Positions 45,703 to 57,122 of a stretch of 64,000 bases of DNA are shown here, in pieces (positions within the stretch are counted from its first letter, which is position 1; each line of letters begins with the position of its first letter). Location of the stretch: contig NZ_KE136367.1 of NCBI RefSeq assembly GCF_000406965.1, forward strand, positions 232,001-296,000, read 5' to 3'. A model generated the notes under the pieces. That model ran no database searches and was not told where the DNA came from. It saw only the letters and a list, made by a program, of their open reading frames with translations. The stretch comes from Enterococcus avium ATCC 14025. Lineage in GTDB: Bacteria > Bacillota > Bacilli > Lactobacillales > Enterococcaceae. The position numbers were made by a program, and so were the translations under genes.

Positions 45703-46803
45703 TTAATAATTATCCGTATCAATCGGATAAATTATTTTTCCGTAACCAGTATAATCATAATGCGTTCCAGCACTAATTTTATCCACACTGCTGTCATCAA
45801 AGAATAATTGATTGTCGTCATCTTTATCAAGGTTCGGTAATTTTTTCTTTGTAGGCAATCCGAGCTGCTTCTTCACGATATTTTGTTCCTCTAACAGATT
45901 ATTCAATCCCAAAATTTGGAAATAAATATCACTGATCATCTCGCCCTGGCCTTCTAGCTGTGTCTGTTGGATGTTCTTTGCAGCAGGTGTGTAATCTGTT
46001 GCGATCGTCAGCATCTCACTCCAGCTCAAATCGGTCTTTACATAATCTTCCACTGCACGCAAATATTTTTTATACTTTGTGACAGAGTCAACAGAAAGAA
46101 TTTTATGAATGATCTTAGATAAAATTTCTCGTTGCCTTGCCTGTCTGCCCACGTCACCTTTTGGGTCCTCGTGGCGCATCCGCACATATTCTAATGCGTG
46201 TCTGCCATCTAGAACCTGCTTTCCCTTTTTGACATGCACACCGTCCAAAGTAAAATCAATCTTGTTGTCGACCTCAATTCCGCCAACCGCATCAACTAAT
46301 GTTTTTAGCCCCTTCATATTGATCTCAACATAATAATCAACAGGAACATCTAGCATTTCTTGAACACTTTCGATCGCCATCTTAGTACCACCTAGTGAAT
46401 AGGCCGCATTCAATTTATCATAATAGGTATCGCCCTTCGCGACATAATTATTCTTGTCACCTTTATACCCAACAATCTGAGTATAAATATCGCGATCCAA
46501 ACTTGTCATTAGCGTTTGTTTTTTCTTAGGATTAATAGTAACTAACATCATGGAATCCGAGCGTCCTTGATAGTTCCGCCCTTTATCACCTGTATCTGTT
46601 CCCATTAGTAAAATAGAGAATGGTTCCCCGCTTTTTAAATCGACCTTATCCGAACGTGTACTTTTATAATTGACTTTTTTAGTCATTTTATTGATTGCTT
46701 GATCAACATCATTATTCACTTTTAATAAATAGACAGTCGCCGTTCCAACAAGTAGCACGATGATTCCCACGACAATCAAGATAATTTTCTTTGCTCTGCT
46801 CAT
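45703..46803 (-). CDS. LCP (LytR-CpsA-Psr) family cell-wall ligase
   Basis: The 366-residue protein has an N-terminal membrane anchor (about residues 6-27) and an extracellular LCP domain with ILLMGTDTGD, RSDSMMLVTINPKKKQTLMTSLDRD and RMRHEDPKGDVGRQARQREI, which include the Arg and Asp residues that bind polyprenyl phosphate. LCP enzymes attach teichoic acids or polysaccharide to peptidoglycan. Single gene. Confidence 0.92.
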   Translation of the reverse strand: MSRAKKIILIVVGIIVLLVGTATVYLLKVNNDVDQAINKMTKKVNYKSTRSDKVDLKSGEPFSILLMGTDTGDKGRNYQGRSDSMMLVTINPKKKQTLMTSLDRDIYTQIVGYKGDKNNYVAKGDTYYDKLNAAYSLGGTKMAIESVQEMLDVPVDYYVEINMKGLKTLVDAVGGIEVDNKIDFTLDGVHVKKGKQVLDGRHALEYVRMRHEDPKGDVGRQARQREILSKIIHKILSVDSVTKYKKYLRAVEDYVKTDLSWSEMLTIATDYTPAAKNIQQTQLEGQGEMISDIYFQILGLNNLLEEQNIVKKQLGLPTKKKLPNLDKDDDNQLFFDDSSVDKISAGTHYDYTGYGKIIYPIDTDNY

Positions 46804-46962
46804 ATGGCACCTCAGAAATTTTATATCCCTATATTTTTTGTCATTCTCTCATAAAATGACTTTTGGCAATAGTCTTTATACAGCGCTCTAAACGAAATTT
46901 AACATCTGTTCAACGTGAGCCTGCTTATTTGCCAGATACCTTTTTATAATAGCCTGAAAATA

Positions 46963-47003
46963 AAAAGACCACAAGATTCTTTTTCAGAATCTTGTGGTCT
47001 TTT
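46963..47003 (-). terminator. Terminator of rpoBC
   Basis: AAAAGACCACAAGATTCT and AGAATCTTGTGGTCTTTT are perfect arms around a short loop; T tract on the minus strand. Confidence 0.92.
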
Positions 47004-47017
47004 AAAGCCAGAATTTT

Positions 47018-50000
47018 CTAGCCTAATGGATTATTCAAAGCGTCTTCAGCTGCCATTTGCGCTTCAATATCAGAGATACTGTAGACATTTTCGCTAGCTA
47101 CAACAACTTCCTTTGGTTCCATGTTACGGTAAGTTGACATACCTGTACCAGCAGGAATGATTTTACCGATGATAACATTTTCCTTCAATCCAAGTAATGG
47201 ATCTTTCTTACCGCGGATCGCAGCATCCGTCAAGACACGAGTTGTTTCTTGGAATGATGCGGCAGATAAGAAGCTGTTTGTTTCTAATGAAGCTTTTGTA
47301 ATACCAAGCAAGACTGGACGAGATGTCGCAGGTGTGCCACCAGCAACCAATGTATTGTAGTTTTGATCTTTAAAGTCAGCAATATCAAGCAATGTACCTG
47401 GCAAGATATCTGTGTCACCTGGGTCCATAACACGGACTTTACGCAACATTTGACGAACCATTACTTCAATATGTTTATCGCCGATCTCTACCCCTTGCAT
47501 CCGGTAAACACGTTGAACTTCACGCAACAGGTATGTTTCAACGGAGATTACATCGCGTACTTGCAATAAGTGTTTAGGATCAATTGATCCTTCTGTTAAT
47601 TGCGCACCACGATGAACCATATCACCTTCGACAACTTTCATGCGAGCAGTGTAAGGTACCGTATACGTACGAGTATCCGTTTCACCTTTGACGGTAACTT
47701 CTTTCGTACGAGTCGCAGCATCTTCAGCAATCTCAACGACTTCACCAGTAACTTCAGTAATAACCGCCAAACCTTTAGGATTACGTGCTTCGAAGATTTC
47801 TTGGACACGAGGAAGACCTTGTGTAATATCATCTCCAGCAACCCCACCGGTATGGAATGTACGCATAGTTAACTGAGTACCAGGTTCACCGATTGATTGA
47901 GCAGCAATAGTACCAACCGCTTCGCCGACTTCAACGTCATCACCAGTTGCCAAGTTGCGTCCATAACAATGTTTACATACACCATGTTTTGTATTACATG
48001 TGAAGACTGAACGAATCGTTAATTTCTCAACGCCAGCATCAATAATACGTTTCGCATCTGCTTCGCTGATCAGTGCATCAGCAGGCAATAGAACTTCACC
48101 AGTTTCAGGATGCATCACGGATTTTTGCGTATAACGTCCGACTAGACGTTCTTCTAATGATTCGATGATTTCATTACCTTCACGAATCGCAGAGATTTCT
48201 AGACCGCGATCAGTACCACAATCTTCTTCACGTACGATAACATCTTGGGCAACGTCTACCAAACGACGAGTCAAGTAACCTGAATCGGCTGTCTTCAAGG
48301 CCGTATCAGTCATACCTTTACGAGCCCCGTGAGTCGAGATAAACATTTCCAAGACAGATAGACCTTCACGGAAGTTCGAGATGATCGGCAATTCCATGAT
48401 TTGTCCATTCGGAGCGGCCATCAAACCACGCATCCCAGCAAGCTGAGTAAAGTTGGAGATATTACCACGGGCTCCAGAATCAGACATCATGAAGATTGGG
48501 TTCTTCGCATCTAAGGATTCCATTAGTCGTTGTTGAATTTCATCTTTGGCTGCATTCCAAACAGCGATAACACGTTCATAACGTTCATCGTCCGTGATCA
48601 AACCACGTCGGAATTGTTTTGTGATCGTGCCAACTTGTTTGTGAGCATTGTCGATGATTTCTTGTTTTTCTGCTAACGCCATGATATCGGCAATACCAAC
48701 GGTCATACCAGCATGGGTTGAGTGTTTATATCCTAAGTCTTTCATGCGGTCAAGCATCATTGACGTATCAGTAACTTTGAAACGCTTGAAGACTTCCGCG
48801 ATAATGTTTCCAAGATTTTTCTTCTTAAATGGCAAGATGATTTCTTGTTCTTTGATCGCTGCAGGAATATCGGCACCTTTTTCGACAAAATATTTGTCAG
48901 GTGTATGTTGTGTTAAGTTGAAATCAGTTGGTTCGTTCAAATAAGGGAATTCTTGCGGCATAATCTCGTTGAAAATAATTTTCCCAACAGTTGTGATCAG
49001 CATGCGTTCTTTTTGTTCTTCAGTAAATGGCTTGTCGCCCAATGTATTAGGGTCAACAGCCACACGTGAATGTAAGTGAACATAGCCATTACGCCATGCT
49101 AAAACAGCTTCATTCATGTCACGGAAGATCATTCCTTCACCTTCGCGGCCTTCTTCTTCCATTGTTAGGTAGTAGTTACCTAAGACCATATCTTGAGATG
49201 GTGTAACAACGGGTTTTCCATCTTTAGGGTTCAAGATATGCGTTGCAGCAAGCATCAGCATACGAGCTTCGGCTTGTGCTTCTTCACCTAAAGGTAAATG
49301 GACAGCCATTTGGTCCCCATCGAAATCGGCATTGTAAGCTTCACACACTAATGGGTGAAGACGGATTGCACGACCTTCAACTAGGATTGGTTCGAATGCT
49401 TGGATACCTAATCTGTGAAGCGTAGGTGCCCGGTTAAGTAAAACTGGATGTTCTTTGATAACTTCTTCTAAGACATCCCATACAACGTCTTCTTGACGTT
49501 CGATTTTACGTTTCGCATTTTTGATATTTGAAGCAATTTCACGTTGAACGAGTTCTTTCATTACAAATGGTTTGAACAATTCGATCGCCATTTCTTTTGG
49601 CAGACCACATTGATACATCTTCAAGAAAGGTCCAACAACGATAACTGAACGGGCAGAGTAGTCCACACGTTTACCCAGCAAGTTTTGACGGAAACGACCT
49701 TGTTTCCCCTTCAACATGTGAGACAAAGATTTCAATGGACGATTACCTGGTCCAGTAACTGGACGGCCACGACGACCATTATCAATCAGTGCATCTACCG
49801 CTTCTTGCAGCATACGTTTTTCATTTTGAACGATGATGTTTGGTGCATTCAAATCTAATAAACGTTTCAAACGATTATTACGGTTGATTACACGACGATA
49901 CAAATCATTTAAGTCAGAAGTCGCAAAACGACCACCTTCTAATTGAACCATCGGACGTAGATCTGGCGGAATGACAGGAATAACATCCATAACCATCCAA

Positions 50001-50671
50001 CCTGGTTGGTTACCAGAAGAACGGAACGCTTCTAAGACATCCAGACGACGAATAGCACGTGTCCGTTTTTGTCCTTGCGCTGTTTTCAACTCTTCTTTTA
50101 ATTCCGCTGATTCACCATCTAGATCTACATGATCTAATAATTGTTTGATGGCTTCCGCACCCATTGCTGCGTGAAATTCTTGACCATATTGATCCCGTTT
50201 TTCACGGTATTCACGTTCAGTCAGTAATTGTTTCTTCTCTAGGCTTGTATTACCTGGATCGATTACGACATACGATGCAAAGTAGATGATTTCTTCTAAC
50301 GCACGCGGACTCATGTCTAACACAAGACCCATTCGAGAAGGAATTCCTTTGAAATACCAGATATGTGTTACGGGAGCTGCTAGTTCAATGTGACCCATGC
50401 GTTCACGACGGACTTTTGAACGTGTGACTTCAACACCACAACGGTCACAGACAATCCCTTTATAACGGATTCGTTTGTATTTCCCGCAGGCACATTCCCA
50501 GTCTTTGGTTGGCCCAAAAATTCTTTCATCGAATAACCCTTCGCGTTCAGGTTTCAATGTACGATAGTTAATGGTTTCCGGTTTTTTTACTTCACCGTAT
50601 GACCAGCTTCTGATTTTTTCAGGAGAAGCCAAACCTATTTGCATACTTTCGAATTTATTTACATCGATCAA
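47018..50671 (-). CDS. rpoC: DNA-directed RNA polymerase subunit beta-prime
   Basis: The 1217-residue protein has the zinc-binding [19 protein letters not shown] near residue 60, the NADFDGDQM catalytic triad, and the C-terminal [13 protein letters not shown] zinc motif. TTG at 50671 follows GGAGGG by eight bases and gives the Enterococcus-like start [13 protein letters not shown]. It follows rpoB after 159 bases that contain a strong hairpin. Confidence 0.99.
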   Translation of the reverse strand: MIDVNKFESMQIGLASPEKIRSWSYGEVKKPETINYRTLKPEREGLFDERIFGPTKDWECACGKYKRIRYKGIVCDRCGVEVTRSKVRRERMGHIELAAPVTHIWYFKGIPSRMGLVLDMSPRALEEIIYFASYVVIDPGNTSLEKKQLLTEREYREKRDQYGQEFHAAMGAEAIKQLLDHVDLDGESAELKEELKTAQGQKRTRAIRRLDVLEAFRSSGNQPGWMVMDVIPVIPPDLRPMVQLEGGRFATSDLNDLYRRVINRNNRLKRLLDLNAPNIIVQNEKRMLQEAVDALIDNGRRGRPVTGPGNRPLKSLSHMLKGKQGRFRQNLLGKRVDYSARSVIVVGPFLKMYQCGLPKEMAIELFKPFVMKELVQREIASNIKNAKRKIERQEDVVWDVLEEVIKEHPVLLNRAPTLHRLGIQAFEPILVEGRAIRLHPLVCEAYNADFDGDQMAVHLPLGEEAQAEARMLMLAATHILNPKDGKPVVTPSQDMVLGNYYLTMEEEGREGEGMIFRDMNEAVLAWRNGYVHLHSRVAVDPNTLGDKPFTEEQKERMLITTVGKIIFNEIMPQEFPYLNEPTDFNLTQHTPDKYFVEKGADIPAAIKEQEIILPFKKKNLGNIIAEVFKRFKVTDTSMMLDRMKDLGYKHSTHAGMTVGIADIMALAEKQEIIDNAHKQVGTITKQFRRGLITDDERYERVIAVWNAAKDEIQQRLMESLDAKNPIFMMSDSGARGNISNFTQLAGMRGLMAAPNGQIMELPIISNFREGLSVLEMFISTHGARKGMTDTALKTADSGYLTRRLVDVAQDVIVREEDCGTDRGLEISAIREGNEIIESLEERLVGRYTQKSVMHPETGEVLLPADALISEADAKRIIDAGVEKLTIRSVFTCNTKHGVCKHCYGRNLATGDDVEVGEAVGTIAAQSIGEPGTQLTMRTFHTGGVAGDDITQGLPRVQEIFEARNPKGLAVITEVTGEVVEIAEDAATRTKEVTVKGETDTRTYTVPYTARMKVVEGDMVHRGAQLTEGSIDPKHLLQVRDVISVETYLLREVQRVYRMQGVEIGDKHIEVMVRQMLRKVRVMDPGDTDILPGTLLDIADFKDQNYNTLVAGGTPATSRPVLLGITKASLETNSFLSAASFQETTRVLTDAAIRGKKDPLLGLKENVIIGKIIPAGTGMSTYRNMEPKEVVVASENVYSISDIEAQMAAEDALNNPLG

Positions 50672-50697
50672 AAGGGTTTCCCTCCATTTCATTTTAT

Positions 50698-50728
50698 CGT
50701 AAGTCAGCTAGGGAGTAGCTGACTTACG
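50698..50728. repeat. Perfect 13-bp hairpin between rpoB and rpoC
   Basis: CGTAAGTCAGCTA and TAGCTGACTTACG flank a 5-base loop. No T tract follows on the minus strand. It ends about 10 bases before the rpoC ribosome binding site. A processing or translation-control hairpin is the likely role. Confidence 0.75.
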
Positions 50729-50830
50729 TATGCATAAACGGCGTTCCAGAAGTAGCTGCTTCGGAAATAAGTCTAAATTCCATAAAGCTAAACACTTCTG
50801 ATACAACCTCTTCAGACAAGTGCGACTCTC

Positions 50831-53800
50831 TTATAAGTCTTCTGCAGTTTCGATTTCTTGGATCAAATCAGATTTTTGTTCCGCTTTTTCAGCAGCTGCT
50901 TGCTCTTCGACTTCTTTTGCAGACTGTTGTTGTTCTGCATATTTCGTCAACGCGTCAACTGTGATCAAGTCATCATCATCATCGTCCATATCTCGCAACT
51001 CAATTTCTTTATCATTAATATCTAAGACTTGCATATCTAAACCAAGAGCTTGTAATTCTTTCACCAATACGCGGAAAGATTCAGGCACACCTGGTTTTGG
51101 AATAGGTTCACCTTTGACGATGGCTTCGTAAGTTTTCACACGACCAACGACATCATCTGATTTGTAAGTCAAGATTTCTTGTAAGGTATAAGCAGCACCA
51201 TAAGCTTCCAGTGCCCAAACTTCCATTTCCCCGAAACGTTGTCCACCAAATTGAGCTTTACCACCTAATGGCTGTTGCGTAACAAGAGAGTAAGGTCCAA
51301 TTGAACGAGCATGCAATTTATCATCGACCATGTGGGCCAATTTAATCATGTACATAACGCCGACAGAAATACGGTTATCGAATGGTTCGCCCGTACGTCC
51401 ATCATAAAGAACGGTCTTAGCATCTGCTGCCATACGAGCTTCACGAACTGTTTCCCAAACATCGCTATCTTGCGCACCATCGAAGACTGGTGTCGCAACA
51501 TGGATACCTAGTTGGCGAGCCGCCATTCCCAAGTGTAATTCCAACACTTGTCCGATGTTCATCCGAGATGGCACACCTAATGGGTTCAACATGATATCAA
51601 CTGGCGTACCGTCTGGTAAGAAAGGCATGTCTTCTTCTGGCATAATGCGAGAAACGACCCCTTTATTTCCGTGACGGCCGGCCATTTTATCCCCTTCATG
51701 AATCTTACGTTTTTGCACGATGTACACGCGCACTAACATATTTACACCTGGAGATAATTCATCGCCTGCTTCACGAGTAAAGATCTTCACATCGTGAACG
51801 ATCCCGCCGCCACCATGCGGTACACGAAGAGATGTATCACGAACTTCACGAGCCTTTTCACCAAAGATCGCATGCAACAAACGTTCTTCAGCTGATAATT
51901 CTGTTACCCCTTTAGGAGTGACTTTACCAACTAATAAATCACCATCATGAACTTCAGCACCAATACGGATGATACCCATTTCGTCCAAGTTCTTTAATGC
52001 GTCTTCCCCAACGTTCGGGATTTCGCGAGTGATTTCTTCAGGCCCTAATTTTGTATCACGTGCTTCTGATTCATATTCTTCAATATGGATCGAAGTATAA
52101 ACATCATCTTTCACCAAACGACGGCTCATGATGATCGCATCTTCATAGTTGTACCCTTCCCAAGTCATGAAGGCTACGACGACGTTTTGACCTAATGCCA
52201 ATTCGCCATTTTCCATTGAAGGTCCGTCAGCTAAGATGTCGCCGACTTCAACTTGTTCACCTAAACCAACTAAAGGACGTTGATTGTAGCTAGTTCCTGA
52301 GTTTGAACGACGGAATTTCGTGATGTCGTATTTATCTAATGCGCCATTGTCGCGACGTACACGTACTTCGTGCGCATCTACGAATTCAACGACACCATCG
52401 TTTTTACATAATAAAGCGGCACCTGAGTCATGAGCTGCTTTGTATTCCATACCAGTACCCACCCATGGAGAACGTGGTTGGATCAATGGTACTGCTTGAC
52501 GCTGCATGTTGGCACCCATCAAGGCACGGTTGGAGTCATCGTTTTCCAAGAATGGAATACAAGCTGTTGCGACTGCGACAACCTGTTTCGGTGACACGTC
52601 CATGTAGTCAACTTTATCAATCGTAACTTCCAAGTTTTCTGATGTAGCACGAGCCATAACGACTTCTTCAGCAAATGTACCGTCATCGTTCAACTTGCTA
52701 TTTGCTTGGGCTACTACGTAATGGTCCTCGATATCGGCTGTTAAGTAATCGATTTTATCCGTTACTTTACCAGTTGAACGATCCACACGACGGTAAGGTG
52801 TTTCGATGAAACCAAACTTATTGACCTTCGCATAAGATGCCAAGCTGTTGATCAACCCGATGTTTGGACCTTCGGGAGTTTCAATCGGACACATACGACC
52901 ATAGTGAGAATAGTGAACGTCTCGGACTTCATAACCAGCACGGTCACGAGTCAAACCACCAGGTCCTAAGGCTGATAAACGGCGTTTGTGGGTCAATTCG
53001 CCTAGAGGATTCGTTTGATCCATGAACTGTGACAACTGAGAAGAACCAAAGAATTCTTTGATACTTGCAACAACTGGACGAATATTGATCAATTGCTGCG
53101 GTGTCAATGTTTCTTGGTCTTGAATTGACATACGCTCACGAACAACACGTTCCATACGAGCTAAACCAATACGGAATTGATTTTGCAATAATTCACCAAC
53201 TGAACGGATACGACGATTTCCTAAATGGTCGATATCGTCGACATTGCCAATACCTTCCATTAAGTTCAAGAAATAGCTCATTGAAGCGATGATGTCAGCA
53301 GGACGAACTGTACGTACTGAAGAGTCAGGATACGCATTACCAATCACTGTTACTTCACGTTCTGGATCTTTTGGTGAAAAGACTTTGATCACTTGAACGG
53401 TCATAGGATCAGTTACAACTGCATCCTCAGATGGATAGTAAGTAACTGAATTTAAGCCGCCTTCAAGTTTTGGTCCCAATTCTTCCATCACTTGGTGAGT
53501 AAGAACAGTTCCTTTTTCAACAATGATTTCACCTGTTTCAGCATCAACCAATGTCTCAGCTAAAGTTAAGTTCAATAGACGTGTTTTAAGGTCTAATTTT
53601 TTATTTACTTTGTAACGACCAACATTTGCTAGATCGTAACGTTTTGGATCGAAGAAACGCGCAGTTAGCAAGCTACGAGAGCTATCAGCTGTTTTTGGTT
53701 CACCAGGACGTAAACGTTCGTAAACATCTTTCAAACCTTCTTCGGTACGAGAATCGCTTGGGTTTTTGTGCAAATCCTTTTCGATCGTATTGCGCAAAGA

Positions 53801-54445
53801 TTCGCTTTCGCCAAAGATTTCAAAAATCGTATCATCAGAACCAAATCCTAAAGCACGAACTAATGTCGTTAAAGGAATTTTACGTGTACGGTCAATACGA
53901 ACATATGAGATATCCTTTGCGTCTGTTTCCATTTCTAACCATGCGCCACGGTTAGGAATTACAGTTGAACCAAATCCTTCTTTTCCGTTTTTGTCCACTT
54001 TTCCGTGGAAATAAACGCCAGGAGAACGAACTAATTGAGATACGATAACCCGTTCCGCTCCATTGATGATAAAGGTTCCTTGTTCCGTCATTAATGGGAA
54101 ATCGCCAAAGAATACTTCTTGAGATTTGATTTCACCAGTTTCGCGGTTTACTAAACGTAAGACAACATGTAATGGCGCAGAATAGTTTGCATCGTGTGAA
54201 CGAGCCTCTGCAACCGTGTATTTAGGTTCTTTCAATTCATAGTCAACAAATTCAAGTGACAAGTTTCCATTAAAGTCTTCAATTGGCAAAATGTCTTCAA
54301 ACATCTCTCGCAAGCCCTCATCTAGGAACCATTGATAAGAATCTGTTTGAATTTCGATCAAATTCGGTAATTCCAACACTTCACTGATTCGTGCGAAGCT
54401 TCTACGTTCTCGGTGTTTCCCGTATTTTACTACGTGTCCAGCCAA
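50831..54445 (-). CDS. rpoB: DNA-directed RNA polymerase subunit beta
   Basis: The 1204-residue protein has the full rpoB domains. The rifampicin region [20 protein letters not shown] is followed by [12 protein letters not shown] and keeps the wild-type Gln, Asp, His, Arg, Ser and Leu residues, so no common resistance change is seen. The C-terminal tail is acidic. TTG at 54445 follows GAGGGG by eight bases; GTG at 54454 is less well placed. Confidence 0.99.
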   Translation of the reverse strand: MAGHVVKYGKHRERRSFARISEVLELPNLIEIQTDSYQWFLDEGLREMFEDILPIEDFNGNLSLEFVDYELKEPKYTVAEARSHDANYSAPLHVVLRLVNRETGEIKSQEVFFGDFPLMTEQGTFIINGAERVIVSQLVRSPGVYFHGKVDKNGKEGFGSTVIPNRGAWLEMETDAKDISYVRIDRTRKIPLTTLVRALGFGSDDTIFEIFGESESLRNTIEKDLHKNPSDSRTEEGLKDVYERLRPGEPKTADSSRSLLTARFFDPKRYDLANVGRYKVNKKLDLKTRLLNLTLAETLVDAETGEIIVEKGTVLTHQVMEELGPKLEGGLNSVTYYPSEDAVVTDPMTVQVIKVFSPKDPEREVTVIGNAYPDSSVRTVRPADIIASMSYFLNLMEGIGNVDDIDHLGNRRIRSVGELLQNQFRIGLARMERVVRERMSIQDQETLTPQQLINIRPVVASIKEFFGSSQLSQFMDQTNPLGELTHKRRLSALGPGGLTRDRAGYEVRDVHYSHYGRMCPIETPEGPNIGLINSLASYAKVNKFGFIETPYRRVDRSTGKVTDKIDYLTADIEDHYVVAQANSKLNDDGTFAEEVVMARATSENLEVTIDKVDYMDVSPKQVVAVATACIPFLENDDSNRALMGANMQRQAVPLIQPRSPWVGTGMEYKAAHDSGAALLCKNDGVVEFVDAHEVRVRRDNGALDKYDITKFRRSNSGTSYNQRPLVGLGEQVEVGDILADGPSMENGELALGQNVVVAFMTWEGYNYEDAIIMSRRLVKDDVYTSIHIEEYESEARDTKLGPEEITREIPNVGEDALKNLDEMGIIRIGAEVHDGDLLVGKVTPKGVTELSAEERLLHAIFGEKAREVRDTSLRVPHGGGGIVHDVKIFTREAGDELSPGVNMLVRVYIVQKRKIHEGDKMAGRHGNKGVVSRIMPEEDMPFLPDGTPVDIMLNPLGVPSRMNIGQVLELHLGMAARQLGIHVATPVFDGAQDSDVWETVREARMAADAKTVLYDGRTGEPFDNRISVGVMYMIKLAHMVDDKLHARSIGPYSLVTQQPLGGKAQFGGQRFGEMEVWALEAYGAAYTLQEILTYKSDDVVGRVKTYEAIVKGEPIPKPGVPESFRVLVKELQALGLDMQVLDINDKEIELRDMDDDDDDLITVDALTKYAEQQQSAKEVEEQAAAEKAEQKSDLIQEIETAEDL

Positions 54446-54544
54446 GTTCTTCACCCCTCTTAAAAGTTTGAAAACCGATCCGAAGATAAATTACAATAAT
54501 GTTACAAAAATTAAATTAGTGTAACAAGCGACATTTTTTGCGGC

Positions 54545-54680
54545 TTTTAGGCAAAAAAAAACCAAAAATAGAACGTTCTCTTGAAAAATTATTCGCGAGC
54601 TTCTACTTTTGTTTCCCTATTAAAAACCGGAACGGACAATATTTCGTTCCTGCCTTTTATCATTTCAGATAGTTTTAGCA
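54545..54680 (-). ncRNA. rpoB leader, candidate Lacto-rpoB RNA
   Basis: The leader from a strong promoter to rpoB contains GGAACG pairing CGTTCC (54629-54650) and AGAACGTTCT (54570-54579) followed by U-rich sequence. The Lacto-rpoB motif of Lactobacillales occupies this position. I did not verify the consensus in detail. Confidence 0.5.
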
Positions 54681-54687
54681 AACTCAT

Positions 54688-54716
54688 ATAATACATGAGG
54701 TAAACATAAAAGTCAA
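54688..54716 (-). promoter_or_regulatory. Promoter of rpoBC
   Basis: TTGACT and TATTAT on the minus strand, 17-base spacer, about 240 bases upstream of rpoB. Confidence 0.8.
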
Positions 54717-54831
54717 TAGTCTCAAGGCTTTGATCAGAGCTTCGCAAGTTTTTCTTAAAACTTTCAGCAACTAATAATTGATTCAATTCGGCTTACATTT
54801 TTGAATATTCAGAATATTCGACTATTTATTA

Positions 54832-54860
54832 TTGACATCTCATTTTTCTTAACGTATACT
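54832..54860 (+). promoter_or_regulatory. Promoter of the leader peptide-ABC transporter operon
   Basis: TTGACA and TATACT, 17-base spacer, 35 bases upstream of the leader peptide ATG. Confidence 0.88.
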
Positions 54861-54894
54861 AATCTACATCTTAAACATGTTGGAGGTTGTTCCC

Positions 54895-54954
54895 ATGCTG
54901 AATATGAAAAACTCACAACCGAATAACCGCTATTACTTTAGCTATTTTAGATAG
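54895..54954 (+). CDS. Leader peptide, Tyr- and Phe-rich
   Basis: A 19-residue frame, MLNMKNSQPNNRYYFSYFR, ends with TAG. GGAGG is 8 bases before the ATG, and a consensus promoter stands upstream. Three Tyr and two Phe codons cluster at the end, just before the first hairpin. This is the layout of an aromatic amino-acid attenuation leader. The three genes behind it form an ABC transporter whose relatives (TrpXYZ) are tied to aromatic amino acids. Confidence 0.78.
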   Translation: MLNMKNSQPNNRYYFSYFR

Positions 54955-55003
54955 GTTTGTATTCATCACGATGGATACAAACAACTTGAGTGTTTTTTGT
55001 ATC
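54955..55003 (+). other. Alternative hairpins of the attenuator
   Basis: Segment 1 (54955-54966) pairs with segment 2 (54971-54982) over 12 bp with one wobble, starting at the base after the leader stop. Segment 2 GATACAAA (54974-54981) can instead pair with TTTGTATC (54996-55003). These exclude each other. Ribosome stalling on the Tyr codons would cover segment 1. Confidence 0.7.
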
Positions 55004-55087
55004 TATGATGGCTAGAGCATTTCGATGTACCAACGGCCGCATAGAGAAATCTAAGTGGCTGAAGAAGTATACTATTTTTGTACTCGT

Positions 55088-55132
55088 ATCACCCACTTGG
55101 AGTTTCGATACTTCTAAGCGGGTGATTTTTTT
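55088..55132 (+). terminator. Attenuator terminator before the ABC transporter
   Basis: ATCACCC with CTT pairs AAG with GGGTGAT, followed by T7. An upstream AAGTGG (55053-55058) could pair with CCACTT in the first arm and prevent it. The transporter gene starts 57 bases later. Confidence 0.82.
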
Positions 55133-55188
55133 ATGAATGAAAAAGGATGGAAATCTAGCTTCACCAGTTAAAAAAAGGAGAGAACATA

Positions 55189-56157
55189 ATGAAAAAGACA
55201 GTATTGGCAGGAATTGGATTGGTAAGTTTACTAATATTAGGTGCTTGTGGCGGTGGAAATAAAACAGACGATAATAATAGTACGAAAACAGTAGGCGTCT
55301 TACAATTAGTGCAGCATCCATCGTTAGACAATGCCTATGAAGGATTCAAAGAAGGGTTAGAAGAAGGCGGCTACAAAGAAGACGATAATTTAAAAATCGA
55401 ATACCAAAATGCGCAAAATAATCAGGACAACCTGAAAAGTATGAGTGAGAAATTAGTCAAAGATGAACCAGATTTACTTTTAGGCATTGCTACTCCAGCA
55501 GCTCAATCTTTGCTAAACGCCACAACTGAAATTCCGATCACTGTAACTGCCGTGACCGATTTAGAAGAGGCAAAATTAGTTAAAAGTGATAAAAAACCTG
55601 GCGGAAACGTAACCGGTACAACAGATATGGTTCCCATCGACAAACAAATTGAACTACTATTATCGATAGTTCCAGATGCAAAATCGATCGGAATCATGTA
55701 CAACGCTGGCGAAGCCAACTCAAAAATCCAAGCAGATCTTGCTGAAAAAGCTTTGAAAAAGGCTGGCGTTGCTGTAAAAGTCAAGACAGCCAACACTACA
55801 AACGATGTACAACAAGTTACTGAATCTTTAGCTGGTGAAACAGATGGCATCTATGTACCTACAGACAATACCTTCGCAAGCGCCGCAGCTGTCATTGGAG
55901 ATGTTGTTAAAGAAAAGAAAATTCCGTTAGTTGCAGGATCAACAGAACAAATCGATGGCGGTGGTCTGGCAACCGTAGGGATTGACTACAAATCACTAGG
56001 CAAACAAACTGGAAAAATGGCTGCAAAAATCTTAGACGGGGACGCAAAACCAGCAGATACTCCGGTAGAATCTGCTGATACCCTAAAATTAGTAGTCAAT
56101 AAAGAGATGGCAGAAGCTTTGGGAATCGACCCAGACAGCATCAAAGAACCTAAATAA
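55189..56157 (+). CDS. ABC transporter substrate-binding lipoprotein, TrpX-like
   Basis: The 322-residue protein has a lipoprotein signal (LLILGACGGG, lipid-modified Cys near residue 20) and the ABC_sub_bind domain (VGVLQLVQHPSLDNAYEGFKEGL, GIATPAAQSLLNA, YVPTDNTFASAA). The leader peptide predicts an aromatic amino acid or related ligand; the family otherwise varies. It is first of three genes. Confidence 0.88.
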   Translation: MKKTVLAGIGLVSLLILGACGGGNKTDDNNSTKTVGVLQLVQHPSLDNAYEGFKEGLEEGGYKEDDNLKIEYQNAQNNQDNLKSMSEKLVKDEPDLLLGIATPAAQSLLNATTEIPITVTAVTDLEEAKLVKSDKKPGGNVTGTTDMVPIDKQIELLLSIVPDAKSIGIMYNAGEANSKIQADLAEKALKKAGVAVKVKTANTTNDVQQVTESLAGETDGIYVPTDNTFASAAAVIGDVVKEKKIPLVAGSTEQIDGGGLATVGIDYKSLGKQTGKMAAKILDGDAKPADTPVESADTLKLVVNKEMAEALGIDPDSIKEPK

Positions 56158-56201
56158 AGGAAATAGTTAAGTCTAGCTTCACAAAGAAAGAAGGAAGAAT
56201 C

Positions 56202-57122
56202 ATGAATGTTATCACTTTGTTATTATCAGCGACGTCACAAGGTATGCTCTGGTCATTATTAGCCATCGGAGTTTACATGACCTTTCGAATTTTAGATATT
56301 GCCGATTTGACCGCCGAAGGAAGCTTTCCTTTAGGCGGAGGAATCGCAGCGATTGGGATCGTTAACGGTATGCATCCAGCAATAGCTACTTTATTGGCAT
56401 TTGGTGGTGGAATGTTAGCTGGTTTGGTTACAGGTATCTTAAATACAAAATTCAAAATTCCAGCTTTATTGGCAGGGATTATCACCATGACTGGTTTATA
56501 TTCTGTTACTTCCCGTGTAATGGGGGCTCCAAATATTGCATTATTAGGCGAAAGTACTGTTTTTACAGGAGCTCAAAATCTCGGATTGTCAAAAAATAAT
56601 GCGGTTATTCTAGTCGGACTCTTAATCGTGTTGCTAGTCATTCTATTATTAGTTTTATTTTTCCGAACGGAGATTGGTTTAGCCGTTCGAGCAACTGGGG
56701 ATAATCCAGATATGAGTGAGGCCAATGGAATCAAAACCGAAAACATGAAGCTGTTAGGCTACATGATCTCAAACGGAAGCATCGCTCTTTCAGGTGCTTT
56801 ATTGGCGCAAAACAACGGCTTTGCCGACTTAAATTCAGGAGTTGGTACAATCGTTATCGGTCTCGCTTCAATCATCATCGCAGAAGTTCTGCTCCATAAT
56901 AAACCGATTTTAGTCCGGCTGATCACGATCGTCGCTGGAGCAATTATTTACCGTTTCATTTTAGCATTAGTATTCGAAATGAACGTCGAGCCAACAGACT
57001 CTAAATTGGCTTCAGCGATTGTTCTGGTAATCTGTTTATCATTACCGCAAATTCGATCAAAATTTACCTTAAAATCAAAAAAGAAAGGGGCTGACAACAA
57101 TGCAACCAGTATTAAGAATTAA
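56202..57122 (+). CDS. ABC transporter permease, TrpY-like
   Basis: The 306-residue membrane protein has about eight segments and the LivH/M-type branched-chain pattern (DIADLTAEGSFPLGGGIAAIGI, VRATGDNPDMSEANGIKTENMKLLGY). It pairs with the ATPase gene that overlaps its end by 23 bases. Confidence 0.9.
   Translation: MNVITLLLSATSQGMLWSLLAIGVYMTFRILDIADLTAEGSFPLGGGIAAIGIVNGMHPAIATLLAFGGGMLAGLVTGILNTKFKIPALLAGIITMTGLYSVTSRVMGAPNIALLGESTVFTGAQNLGLSKNNAVILVGLLIVLLVILLLVLFFRTEIGLAVRATGDNPDMSEANGIKTENMKLLGYMISNGSIALSGALLAQNNGFADLNSGVGTIVIGLASIIIAEVLLHNKPILVRLITIVAGAIIYRFILALVFEMNVEPTDSKLASAIVLVICLSLPQIRSKFTLKSKKKGADNNATSIKN

Noticed and set aside
54589..54786. A 65-codon frame on the minus strand upstream of rpoB
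   Set aside because: It spans the rpoB promoter and leader, starts with TTG without a ribosome binding site and has no recognisable family.
54947..55321. A 124-codon frame antisense to the leader and the start of the TrpX-like gene
   Set aside because: It is the shadow of the leader RNA and coding sequence on the other strand.
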